Assembly: GCA_937960785.1 (NCBI GenBank)
Contig: CALGOZ010000057.1
Location: forward strand, 1 to 7,066
Direction: 5' to 3'
Length of the DNA: 7,066 bases
Source: an uncultured Pseudogracilibacillus sp.
GTDB taxonomy: Bacteria; Bacillota; Bacilli; Bacillales; Amphibacillaceae
The notes beneath the pieces are model-generated. The model saw only the letters and a program-made list of their open reading frames with translations. It was not told the DNA's origin and did not search any database. The position numbers were made by a program, and so were the translations under genes. Below, one piece after another: positions 1 to 6,094 of the stretch (position 1 is the first letter of the stretch; each line of letters begins with the position of its first letter).

Positions 1-1
1 A

Positions 2-154
2 GGAACGCTCCACTGGGTAAGTTAACGTACAAAAGGTGTCTAACTTACACAAGGGAGCGCTCTACTGTGTAAGTTTACGCTCAAAAGTTATACAAGCTTT
101 TCGCTAGCCTACTCTTTCGGGTAAGTTGACATGTTAAATTGTTTTATCTTACCC
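2..154. repeat. Degenerate intergenic repeats with GTAAG/CTTAC inverted repeats
   Basis: Two copies of a unit lie 52 bp apart: 2-35 and 54-87 agree at 28 of 34 positions by eye. The agreement resumes at 45-53 and 88-96 (8 of 9), as if the second copy had lost about 9 bp. A third partial copy starts at 119 (GGGTAAGTTGAC, against GGGTAAGTTAAC in copy one). Copy one holds an inverted repeat, GTAAGTTA at 17-24 and TAACTTAC at 41-48. The third copy has GGGTAAG at 119-125 and CTTACCC at 148-154. No reading frame stays open through the copies on either strand at a useful length, so they look intergenic. Function is unknown: a dispersed chromosomal repeat or a decayed regulatory region would both fit. 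From 155 to 300 I see nothing beyond a weak TTTCTC/GAGAAA inverted repeat near 190-210. Confidence 0.6.
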
Positions 155-305
155 ATGACGGAAAGAAGCGATAGAAGATTTGAGTAAACTTTCTCAATGT
201 AGAGAAAACCGAACAGCTTCCTATAAAACTAACGAAAAAATAACAATAAATCACTAAAGCGACAAATCAATAATCAAAGCAGAAGCCGGTTCTTTGTTGT
301 AAAAA

Positions 306-356
306 GGATGGACTAAGTATCTAGATAGTAGATAAACTTAGTCCATCCTCTTTTTT
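306..356. terminator. Strong bidirectional hairpin terminator downstream of sulP
   Basis: A perfect 13-bp stem, GGATGGACTAAGT at 306-318 and ACTTAGTCCATCC at 336-348, is extended inside the loop by ATCTA/TAGAT (319-323 and 329-333). On the plus strand it is followed by TCTTTTTT. On the minus strand the five A at 301-305 become a U run after the stem. It begins directly after the stop codon of the minus-strand sulP, so it should end that transcript. It should also end any plus-strand transcript entering from the left. Confidence 0.88.
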
Positions 357-364
357 ATTTAATA

Positions 365-2101
365 TTACTGTTGTCTTTGTTTAAAAGGAGACTTGTTCGT
401 ATTGACATATACTCGGCAGGAACCGTCACTTCTTCGGGCACAATAAGGACATTTTTTCGTATTAATAATTTCAAGGGCATCGTTTATCGCATCGGTCGTA
501 TCTTCGTAGAAGTTCTCCGCACCGACCATATCGTACAATTCCGTTTTCTTTAACATTTCTAACGGTTCTTCGGCGATTTCAGTAATTAAAACGACCCCTT
601 TATTCTTAATAAAGTCTTGGATTGAAGCAGCTAAGTTCGCTGCCCCGGTTGCGTCAATCATTGAGACGTGACGCATCTTTAATATTAATACTTCAGGTCT
701 ACGGTGAATCGCCTGGGATAAGGTCGATTCGAAACGGTCTGCTGCACCGAAAAATAACGGACCACGAATTGTAAAGCTTGCAATTTGTGGACAAGCATAG
801 TCTTGACGACGTTTCTTTTCGATTTCTTTTTCGGTAAACTTGTCTGGTTTAATATCATCGACTTCTAATACGTGACTAATACGACGTACAAAAGATACCA
901 TCGCTAATAGTAAACCGACGGGAACTGCAACCGTTAAGTTGACAAAGACCGTTAATAAAAACGTCGTTACAAGTACAAGCGAGTCGGAAGTACGCATTTT
1001 CAAAATCATTGAAAACGACTTGTACTCACTCATGTTAAAGGCAACAACCATTAAGATTGGCGCCATACTTGCAAGGGGAATATACGATGCATAAGGTGCA
1101 AACAATAATAACGTTAATAATACGAATATACTTTGAAACACACCTGACATCGGGCTGACTGCACCACTTTTAATATTTGTAGCGGTTCGGGCAATCGCTC
1201 CCGTTGCAGGGATCCCACCAAAGAGTGGTGTAAGCAAGTTCGCTAACCCTTGTCCGAACAATTCTCGGTCGGATTTATGTTTTTTCCCAGTCATACCGTC
1301 GGCAACGACAGCAGAAAGTAACGATTCAATACCACCGAGCATTGCGATGGCGAAGGCTGGTTGCCATAAGTACATTAGCTTCTCCATTGTAATCTCAGGA
1401 AATTTAATCGTCGGTAATGACTGAGAAAATCCACCGAAAGCCGAGCCAATCGTCGCTACTTTACCTGGCATAAAAATTATAGCAATTAAGGTCGGTACAA
1501 TTAAAGCGACAAGTAAGACTGGTGTTCGCGGCGATATTTTCGGTACGAACATGATAATGAGTAGCCCAATAATTCCAATTAGAATACTATATAAATTGAC
1601 TGTATGGAAATTTGAGAATATTTCTAACATATTTTGATGAAAATATTCTTTTTTCTCTATATTCTCTAAACCGAAAAAATTTTCCAGTTGACCGGTAAAA
1701 ATAATAACAGCAATACCCGAAGTAAAACCAATCGTAACGGAACGAGGAATATAAGTAATTAAGCTACCGAATTTGAAAATACTCATTAAAATTAACATAA
1801 TACCTGCTAACATTCCGGCGATGAGCAAATCTTCATAACCGTATTGCAAGACAATTCCGAGCAATATCGGGATGAAGGCTCCGGTTGGTCCGGCAATTTG
1901 GAAGCTAGAACCACCGAATAAAGCGACGATTAATCCTGCAATGATCGTCGTGTAAATACCATATTCTGGACTTACACCAGAAGCTATCGCAAAGGCCATT
2001 CCGAGTGGGATTGCTACTACCCCTACTGTAATCCCGGCAATTAAGTCTTTACGTATATCTGTCATCGTCAGACCTTTAAAGCGATCATCTCTTAACAACA
2101 T
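365..2101 (-). CDS. SulP/SLC26-family anion transporter with C-terminal STAS domain
   Basis: This 578-residue inner-membrane protein belongs to the SulP family, whose members move sulfate, bicarbonate or other anions, often with Na+ or H+. Residues about 15-405 are a hydrophobic transporter core with family hallmarks: SSFQIAGPTGAF (65-76) and, around 255-312, a stretch with GGIESLLSA, ADGMTG, an ELFGQGLAN block and GGIPATGAIARTATN. Residues about 437-545 are a STAS domain with the typical strand and turn MIDATGAANL (481-490), the place of the regulatory loop in anti-sigma-factor antagonists. The tail carries CPYC and a third Cys (C551, C554, C562), which is unusual for the family. The ATG at 2101 is preceded by AGGAG with 7 bases between. 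Length is normal for a full SulP plus STAS protein. The substrate cannot be read from the sequence, and no sulfate-assimilation or carbonic anhydrase gene is nearby. Transcribed alone, divergent from mscL. Confidence 0.93.
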   Translation of the reverse strand: MLLRDDRFKGLTMTDIRKDLIAGITVGVVAIPLGMAFAIASGVSPEYGIYTTIIAGLIVALFGGSSFQIAGPTGAFIPILLGIVLQYGYEDLLIAGMLAGIMLILMSIFKFGSLITYIPRSVTIGFTSGIAVIIFTGQLENFFGLENIEKKEYFHQNMLEIFSNFHTVNLYSILIGIIGLLIIMFVPKISPRTPVLLVALIVPTLIAIIFMPGKVATIGSAFGGFSQSLPTIKFPEITMEKLMYLWQPAFAIAMLGGIESLLSAVVADGMTGKKHKSDRELFGQGLANLLTPLFGGIPATGAIARTATNIKSGAVSPMSGVFQSIFVLLTLLLFAPYASYIPLASMAPILMVVAFNMSEYKSFSMILKMRTSDSLVLVTTFLLTVFVNLTVAVPVGLLLAMVSFVRRISHVLEVDDIKPDKFTEKEIEKKRRQDYACPQIASFTIRGPLFFGAADRFESTLSQAIHRRPEVLILKMRHVSMIDATGAANLAASIQDFIKNKGVVLITEIAEEPLEMLKKTELYDMVGAENFYEDTTDAINDALEIINTKKCPYCARRSDGSCRVYVNTNKSPFKQRQQ

Positions 2102-2136
2102 CCTACACTCCTGTTATGAAATAATATATCTGTTAA

Positions 2137-2175
2137 CGTAACCTGTTCCTTTTGTACAATTGGTTACGAATTGTA
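2137..2175 (-). promoter_or_regulatory. Candidate pseudoknot or operator in the sulP leader
   Basis: Read on the minus strand, a perfect 7-bp inverted repeat (TACAATT at 2175-2169, AATTGTA at 2161-2155) encloses the 7-nt loop CGTAACC. Eleven bases downstream lies GGTTACG (2143-2137), the exact complement of that whole loop. In RNA this could form an H-type pseudoknot or switch between two hairpins. In DNA it could be an operator with interleaved inverted repeats. It lies between the likely promoter and the ribosome binding site of sulP. It matches no riboswitch class that I recognise. Confidence 0.4.
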
Positions 2176-2195
2176 AAATAAAAGACACAACATAC

Positions 2196-2204
2196 ATTAT
2201 AGCA
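2196..2204 (-). promoter_or_regulatory. Probable SigA extended -10 promoter of sulP
   Basis: On the minus strand the sequence reads TGCTATAAT, a consensus -10 box with the TGn extension. The hexamer 17 bp upstream (TAACAA) is a poor -35, which is common with extended -10 promoters. Transcription would start near 2189, giving a leader of about 88 nt before the sulP start codon. Confidence 0.55.
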
Positions 2205-2392
2205 TATATTGCAACTTTTTGTTATAGTACAGTTCGGCGTAAAAAATGAAACAGATTGAAAAGGATTACTTTTTAATAGAGTTGTAAGGACAGGTGGTAG
2301 AGAATTTTTTAAAGTTTCTGTTTTTTAAAAAAACTACATAAAAAGATTCCGGTAGAAATATATGAATTATATTAAGCTTTTCATTAAAATAA

Positions 2393-2421
2393 TTGTTATT
2401 TAAAGGATTATCTCTTACAAT
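2393..2421 (+). promoter_or_regulatory. Probable SigA promoter of mscL
   Basis: TTGTTA (2393-2398), a 17-bp spacer and TACAAT (2416-2421) match a SigA promoter with one or two deviations per box. The start site would be near 2428, about 45 bases before the mscL start codon. The rest of the 347-bp gap between sulP and mscL (about 2220-2390) is AT-rich and holds no convincing gene. Confidence 0.55.
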
Positions 2422-2472
2422 ATAATAAAGCTATCAACCTCTTAGGTAGTGACAGGAAGGTGGGTGGTATGG

Positions 2473-2847
2473 ATGTGGAAAGAATTTAAGGAATTTGCAA
2501 TCGAAGGAAATGTAGTTGATTTAGCGGTTGCTGTCATTATAGGCGGTGCTTTTGGTAAAATTGTAACTTCCCTTGTCGAAGATATCATTATACCACTCGT
2601 CGGTATTTTACTAAATGGGATTAATATCGAACATTTAGTATTTATGGTCGGTTCAGTTGAACTGCGTTACGGTGTCTTTTTACAGTCAGTCATTGACTTT
2701 TTCATCATTTCTTTATCGATCTTCCTCTTTATACGTTTCATATTACGAAAGCGCACGGAAGAAGAGGAGGAAGTAGAAGAGGTAAATACAGAAGAGCAAC
2801 TTTTAACAGAGATTAGAGATTTATTAAAAGAGCAACAAAGTAAATAA
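2473..2847 (+). CDS. mscL: Large-conductance mechanosensitive channel MscL
   Basis: MscL is a homopentameric membrane channel that opens under high membrane tension and releases solutes during osmotic downshock. The chosen start (ATG at 2473) gives 124 residues beginning MWKEFKEFAIEGNVVDLAVA, which has the family's N-terminal amphipathic helix and the opening of TM1. TM1 spans about 14-42 and includes the glycine-rich pore-lining IIGGAFGKIV. A short extracellular loop follows, TM2 is about 70-92, then an acidic linker (EEEEEVEEV) and the C-terminal helix EEQLLTEIRDLLKEQ (107-121) that bundles in the cytoplasm. The frame stays open back to GTG codons at 2449 and 2464, but the added residues do not resemble the family. 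AGGAAGGTGGGTGG lies directly upstream, with the AGGAAGG part 12 bases from ATG, slightly far, so GTG 2464 is a minor alternative. rpoN follows after 85 bases on the same strand. Confidence 0.95.
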   Translation: MWKEFKEFAIEGNVVDLAVAVIIGGAFGKIVTSLVEDIIIPLVGILLNGINIEHLVFMVGSVELRYGVFLQSVIDFFIISLSIFLFIRFILRKRTEEEEEVEEVNTEEQLLTEIRDLLKEQQSK

Positions 2848-2851
2848 TATG

Positions 2852-2888
2852 AATTTAAAGTAGGGTAATGTGAGCTCTACTTTAAATT
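2852..2888 (+). promoter_or_regulatory. AT-rich hairpin between mscL and rpoN
   Basis: A perfect 12-bp inverted repeat, AATTTAAAGTAG (2852-2863) and CTACTTTAAATT (2877-2888), surrounds a 13-nt loop. It is not followed by a T run, so it is a weak intrinsic terminator at best. It may trim or stabilise the mscL mRNA 3' end, or lower read-through into rpoN. Confidence 0.45.
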
Positions 2889-2897
2889 TAATCAATT

Positions 2898-2913
2898 AAG
2901 AAAGCGCTTTCTT
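2898..2913 (+). promoter_or_regulatory. CcpA cre-like operator upstream of rpoN
   Basis: AAGAAAGCGCTTTCTT is a perfect 16-bp palindrome. Its core GAAAGCGCTTTC matches the catabolite-responsive element recognised by CcpA with HPr-Ser-P (TG-AAAGCGCTTT-CA as ideal), differing only at the outermost T/A pair. It lies four bases before the GGGGGG ribosome binding site (2917-2922) of rpoN, so downstream of any promoter for the gene. From memory, B. subtilis sigL is repressed by CcpA acting as a roadblock at a cre inside the transcribed region, and this placement fits the same mechanism. Confidence 0.75.
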
Positions 2914-2932
2914 TTCGGGGGGTATTCATTTT

Positions 2933-4255
2933 ATGAAAATAATGTTAGAACAAAAACCATCGTTACAAATGGTAATGACTGCTGAGTTACGTCAAGCGAT
3001 TGAATTGTTACAGCTTACGAATTATGATTTACGGAAGTTTATTGAAGAAGAGGCGGAAAAAAATCCTTTTATTGAAATTATCGAGCGAGAAGAAAGGCCG
3101 ATTATACATCAAGCGACACGAACTTATCACTATGAACAGGATGTTGATCCGCTCGATTTCGTCTCACAAGAAAATAAGTCTCTTTATGAACATTTAATTC
3201 GACAAGTGAACTTATTGCGGGTTACTAAAGAAATGCATTCCTTATTATCTTATTTAATTTCAAATATAAATGAATCAGGCTATTTACCAATTTCAAATGA
3301 AGCGTTAAGCAAAGAAGCACAAGTTCCAGAATGGAAAGTAGAACGAGCTCGAAATATATTGTTAAAATTAGAACCTTTAGGAATCGGAGCCTACGACGTA
3401 AGTGAAAGTTTACTCGTACAAGCAGAAGAAAAATATCCTGAAGATGTGCTTTTACACGCAACCATCGAACACCATTTAGAAAACTTGGCAAATAGAAGGT
3501 GGGCGACTATTGCTGAAAGCTTGCATATAAGTAAGCAGGAAGTCGTTAATTTATTAGAAAAAATTCAAACGTTACAACCGAAGCCAGCGATGAATTTCAC
3601 ATCAAAGGAGACGACTTACGTTACTCCAGATATTATTGTCCACTATGATGAGGAGAAAGATGTATTTTCAATTAGCTTAAATGATTATTACGTACCGGAT
3701 ATACGTTTTAATGATGAATATGTTCGCAAGTTATTGCACGATCAAGAGGCAGAACGCTTCGTACAAGAACAATATCGACGTTTTCATTGGTTACGACAAA
3801 GTGTCGAACAGCGCCGAAAGACTATATTAAACATTATGAACGTCATCTTAAATCGTCAGCGGACGTTTTTTAAAGAAGGTTTCCGTGGTTTAAATGTTCT
3901 CACTTTACAAGATGTTGCAACAGAATTAAATATTCACGAATCGACGGTGAGCCGTGCGACTAGAAATAAAATGATTGAAACTCCGAACGGTACCTTTGAG
4001 TTAAGGCGATTATTTTCAACCGGAATCAAAAATAGTATCGGAAGACTTACATCCCAAGCGAAAATTAAACAATTATTAAAGGAAATTATCCAAAAGGAAA
4101 ATAAGGCTAAACCTTTATCGGATCAGAAAATCGCTGACAGATTGAAACAAGATTATCGGGTGAAAGTTTCTCGCCGAACGGTTGCAAAATACCGGGATCA
4201 ATTAAAAATCCCTTCCTCTGCTCGACGAAAACAATTGATGAAATCATCTTCTTAA
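2933..4255 (+). CDS. rpoN: RNA polymerase sigma-54 factor (RpoN/SigL)
   Basis: This 440-residue protein is the sigma-54 factor, which directs RNA polymerase to -24/-12 promoters and needs an ATP-driven enhancer-binding activator to open DNA. Length is close to B. subtilis SigL. Region I is about 3-50: LEQKPSLQMVMTAELRQAI then the leucine-rich ELLQLTNYDL and EEEAEKNPFIE. The core-binding region follows (about 80-270, including LEPLGIGAYDVSESLL at 146-161). The helix-turn-helix region is near 322-345 (LTLQDVATELNIHESTVSRAT), and the RpoN box is SRRTVAKYR at 413-421, which reads the -24 element. The final A-to-S change at the start of the box is mild. The ATG at 2933 is 10 bases after GGGGGG; an in-frame ATG at 2942 is too far. 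It may be co-transcribed with mscL and is probably under CcpA control. No sigma-54 activator gene is in the window. Confidence 0.97.
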   Translation: MKIMLEQKPSLQMVMTAELRQAIELLQLTNYDLRKFIEEEAEKNPFIEIIEREERPIIHQATRTYHYEQDVDPLDFVSQENKSLYEHLIRQVNLLRVTKEMHSLLSYLISNINESGYLPISNEALSKEAQVPEWKVERARNILLKLEPLGIGAYDVSESLLVQAEEKYPEDVLLHATIEHHLENLANRRWATIAESLHISKQEVVNLLEKIQTLQPKPAMNFTSKETTYVTPDIIVHYDEEKDVFSISLNDYYVPDIRFNDEYVRKLLHDQEAERFVQEQYRRFHWLRQSVEQRRKTILNIMNVILNRQRTFFKEGFRGLNVLTLQDVATELNIHESTVSRATRNKMIETPNGTFELRRLFSTGIKNSIGRLTSQAKIKQLLKEIIQKENKAKPLSDQKIADRLKQDYRVKVSRRTVAKYRDQLKIPSSARRKQLMKSSS

Positions 4256-4274
4256 TAAAATGTTAGGAATAACT

Positions 4275-4312
4275 AAAAAAGGTCGGAATTGTTAATGAGT
4301 CCAATTCCGACC
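4275..4312. terminator. Shared hairpin terminator between convergent rpoN and rtcB
   Basis: A perfect 11-bp stem, GGTCGGAATTG (4281-4291) and CAATTCCGACC (4302-4312), has a 10-nt loop. Six A at 4275-4280 become a U run on the minus strand, so it is a good intrinsic terminator for rtcB. On the plus strand it is followed only by TAGGTTTATT, so termination of rpoN there is probably weaker. Confidence 0.82.
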
Positions 4313-4357
4313 TAGGTTTATTAAAATAAGCATAAGATTATAAAGGCGATAAGTAGT

Positions 4358-5542
4358 TTAGTCTCCAGCCATCACGACACCGATTGGTTTTAATGTGTGC
4401 AGTACTTCAATCGTACCTTCGTGGGCTTTTAAGACATCTTTTAGTTTACGATAGACGAAGGGGCTTTCATCTGGTCCAGCTCCTCTTAATTCAACTCCGT
4501 ATTCTTTTACAGCTTTCATCATTTTTTCCTCTGAGATTAGTCCTCCGGATCGTTTTCGTGTTCGCCAATTCATTCTACCTGCTGCTTTCGTTCGGCTCAT
4601 AATACGTCCTGCACCGTGAATTGTACTGTAAAAGGCATTGCGACTTTTTTCGGAATCGACCCCTTGTAAAATAACTGAAATATCAGCCATACTTCCCCCG
4701 ACAAAGCCGAGTTGCCCTGGGGCTGCTGGAGTTGCTCCTTTTCGTACGACGATATATTCTTTGCCGAAATGTGTTTCCTTCCAAGCATAGTTATGATGGT
4801 TGTGAACTTCGAAAGTAGCTTCAGCACCGAGGATATTTAATACTTTATCAATCACATAATCGCGTCCGGCATAGGCGTATCGTCCAGCTAATTTCATCGC
4901 ACGATAATACATATCGCCGAGTTCACTGTCGATATCAAGTAGAGTAGGAGGTTGTTCCATTGGTTCTTGGATATTTCCGGCGGAGAATTCGCGACCTTTT
5001 GCTAAATTTAAAAATCCAGTTGCCGTACGATGGCCGAGGCCACGACTACCGAAATGATTACCAATCCAAACTTCCTTCGTTTTTTTGTCAATTAAAAGAT
5101 CGACGTAATGGTTTCCAGAACCGGTCGTTCCTAATTGGGAGCGGGCTAGTGCTTTTAATTCGTCATGTTCATGTTTACCAATACGTTTAAATACGTCCCA
5201 ATCCTTATCATCGAACAATTCGTGGTCGACACGCTCAGGATTCGTCCGAGCTACACCGAAAGGAATTTCTTCCTGAATTTGATCCATAATTTTAGGTAAG
5301 TCTGCTTTTACATCATCATAATATAAATTAGTCTTTACCGCCTTGTTTCCGCAGGCGATATCGTAACCGACTCCAGATGGGGATATTTGTCCATCATAAA
5401 CGATGACCCCTCCGACAGGCTGTGAATAACCGTAATGTCCATCAGCGCATAGAGCACCACCGACGACATTACCTACTTTTAAGCAATTTTCAAATTGACG
5501 TAATGTATTTTCATCATGTGTGCCAAAAATTACTTTTTTCAA
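4358..5542 (-). CDS. rtcB: RtcB-family 3'-phosphate RNA ligase
   Basis: RtcB joins RNA ends bearing 2',3'-cyclic or 3'-phosphate to 5'-hydroxyl ends, using GTP and Mn2+ through a histidine-GMP intermediate. It acts in RNA repair. Numbered from the chosen start (394 residues), the visible active-site features are the metal ligands D61 and C64 in GVGYDIACG, H145 in TTGSGNHYVDL, H163 in GNHFGSRGLGH, H250 in HNHHNYAW, and H309 in STIHGAGRIMSR, the expected guanylylated histidine. All are intact. The frame opens at ATG 5575, but AGAGGTGG lies 6 bases before a TTG at 5542, and MKKVIFGTHDEN from there looks like a natural N-terminus; the ATG has no ribosome binding site and falls next to the promoter. 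No archease, RtcA cyclase or RtcR activator gene is nearby, and I saw no clear -24/-12 promoter upstream although rpoN is the convergent neighbour. Confidence 0.93.
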   Translation of the reverse strand: MKKVIFGTHDENTLRQFENCLKVGNVVGGALCADGHYGYSQPVGGVIVYDGQISPSGVGYDIACGNKAVKTNLYYDDVKADLPKIMDQIQEEIPFGVARTNPERVDHELFDDKDWDVFKRIGKHEHDELKALARSQLGTTGSGNHYVDLLIDKKTKEVWIGNHFGSRGLGHRTATGFLNLAKGREFSAGNIQEPMEQPPTLLDIDSELGDMYYRAMKLAGRYAYAGRDYVIDKVLNILGAEATFEVHNHHNYAWKETHFGKEYIVVRKGATPAAPGQLGFVGGSMADISVILQGVDSEKSRNAFYSTIHGAGRIMSRTKAAGRMNWRTRKRSGGLISEEKMMKAVKEYGVELRGAGPDESPFVYRKLKDVLKAHEGTIEVLHTLKPIGVVMAGD

Positions 5543-5563
5543 TAATATCCACCTCTCGTCTTT

Positions 5564-5586
5564 AGTATACAACATTTATAAACGTT
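5564..5586 (-). promoter_or_regulatory. Putative rtcB promoter with palindrome in its spacer
   Basis: On the minus strand TATACT (5569-5564) is a good -10 box, and transcription would start near 5557, only about 15 bases before the TTG start. The -35 region is poor (TGTGAA at 16-bp spacing). A 16-bp palindrome with one mismatched pair, AACATTTATAAACGTT at 5571-5586, fills almost the whole spacer between the boxes. That is where a repressor, or a DNA-twisting activator of the MerR type, would act. No regulator is identified. Confidence 0.4.
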
Positions 5587-5680
5587 TCACATTTTAGCCA
5601 TTGAAAATAGCCATAAAGTTGTTTAAAATATAATTGCACGGAACGATTTATAAGTAAATTAACGTTGGTCATTATTCCCA

Positions 5681-5709
5681 TTGCAATTTTAGCAAATATT
5701 CATTATGAT
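5681..5709 (+). promoter_or_regulatory. SigA promoter of the 6S-like RNA
   Basis: TTGCAA (5681-5686), exactly 17 bp, then TATGAT (5704-5709): four of six and five of six matches to consensus with ideal spacing. Transcription should start at about 5716-5717, which coincides with the outer end of the predicted closing stem of the RNA. Confidence 0.75.
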
Positions 5710-5716
5710 ATATATA

Positions 5717-5905
5717 GAAATAAAGCTACAATGTTCGTAATTATTTTAAGTTTAACCTCTAAACAACTATAAGGGAGTTTTACATCGAGTACTGGCTGTC
5801 ATGCCTTCCTTTGAGGGGACGACAAAAAGTGCTCTGCGGACACCCACTTGTACAAAGTGGTGGTTAAAAACTTCTATGTTAATTACGGCATTGTGGCTTT
5901 ACTTT
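5717..5905 (+). ncRNA. ssrS: Probable 6S RNA (SsrS, 6S-1/BsrA type)
   Basis: 6S RNA imitates an open promoter, binds the housekeeping RNA polymerase holoenzyme and lowers transcription as cells enter stationary phase. Here a transcript of about 189 nt runs from a strong SigA promoter, and its two ends pair: 5722-5743 (AAAGCTACAATG, CGTAATTA) with 5880-5900 (TAATTACGGCATTGTGGCTTT), about 20 pairs with one bulge and a few G-U pairs. An asymmetric unpaired bubble follows on the 5' side (about 5744-5771). It is closed by GGAGTTTT (5774-5781) with AAAAACTTC (5866-5874). The distal part holds GAGTACT/AGTGCTC (5787-5793 with 5829-5835), an inner CCTT/GAGG hairpin, and CCACTT/AAGTGG (5844-5849 with 5855-5860). 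This is the 6S layout, and the length matches B. subtilis 6S-1 (about 190 nt). No coding frame explains the region. The assignment is by structure and memory only, without a covariance search. Confidence 0.75.
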
Positions 5906-5925
5906 ATTATAAAGAGCTGACTAAC

Positions 5926-5959
5926 AATCTGCCCTAAGCATATTAGGGTAGATTTTTTT
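5926..5959 (+). terminator. Intrinsic terminator of the 6S-like RNA
   Basis: A 12-bp stem with one G-U pair, AATCTGCCCTAA (5926-5937) and TTAGGGTAGATT (5943-5954), has the 5-nt loop GCATA and runs into seven T (5953-5959). It lies about 20 bases past the inferred mature 3' end, so the primary transcript would be about 240 nt and would need 3' trimming. Confidence 0.87.
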
Positions 5960-6094
5960 ATTGTGTGACAATATTTACGAGCAATAAGTAAAATAAATGG
6001 CGGAAAAACTCATATAAGTTACACTAAATAATGAACGATTGAGAAAAAATCTAGGTCTAGTTTACTTTGTAGTCAAGGAAATGGGAGAAGTAGT

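Noticed and set aside
371..553. Plus-strand 60-codon frame opposite the sulP 3' end
   Set aside because: It is antisense to the conserved STAS domain and the tail, with no start signals.
2245..2286. 13-codon frame starting ATGAAACAG upstream of mscL
   Set aside because: It has no ribosome binding site, is very short and has no recognisable content.
3225..3491. Minus-strand open frame of 88 codons inside rpoN
   Set aside because: It lies entirely within the well-supported sigma-54 gene, has leucine-rich low-complexity content typical of antisense frames and has no ribosome binding site.
4384..5190. Open frames on both strands overlapping rtcB
   Set aside because: The rtcB frame carries all family motifs through this span; the others are shadows with no recognisable domain.
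5587..5640. Sigma-54 (-24/-12) promoter upstream of rtcB
   Set aside because: TGGCTATTTTCAATG on the minus strand resembles the -24 box, but the GC of the -12 element is not at the required spacing.
5717..5965. Riboswitch or T-box attenuator controlling the MFS gene
   Set aside because: The terminator is about 130 bases before the MFS start codon. I recognise no T-box, guanidine, purine, SAM or other riboswitch motif. The end-to-end closing stem fits 6S RNA better.
5997..6017. Short leader peptide ATG GCG GAA AAA CTC ATA TAA before the efflux pseudogene
   Set aside because: There is no ribosome binding site and no alternative hairpin pair to support translational attenuation.
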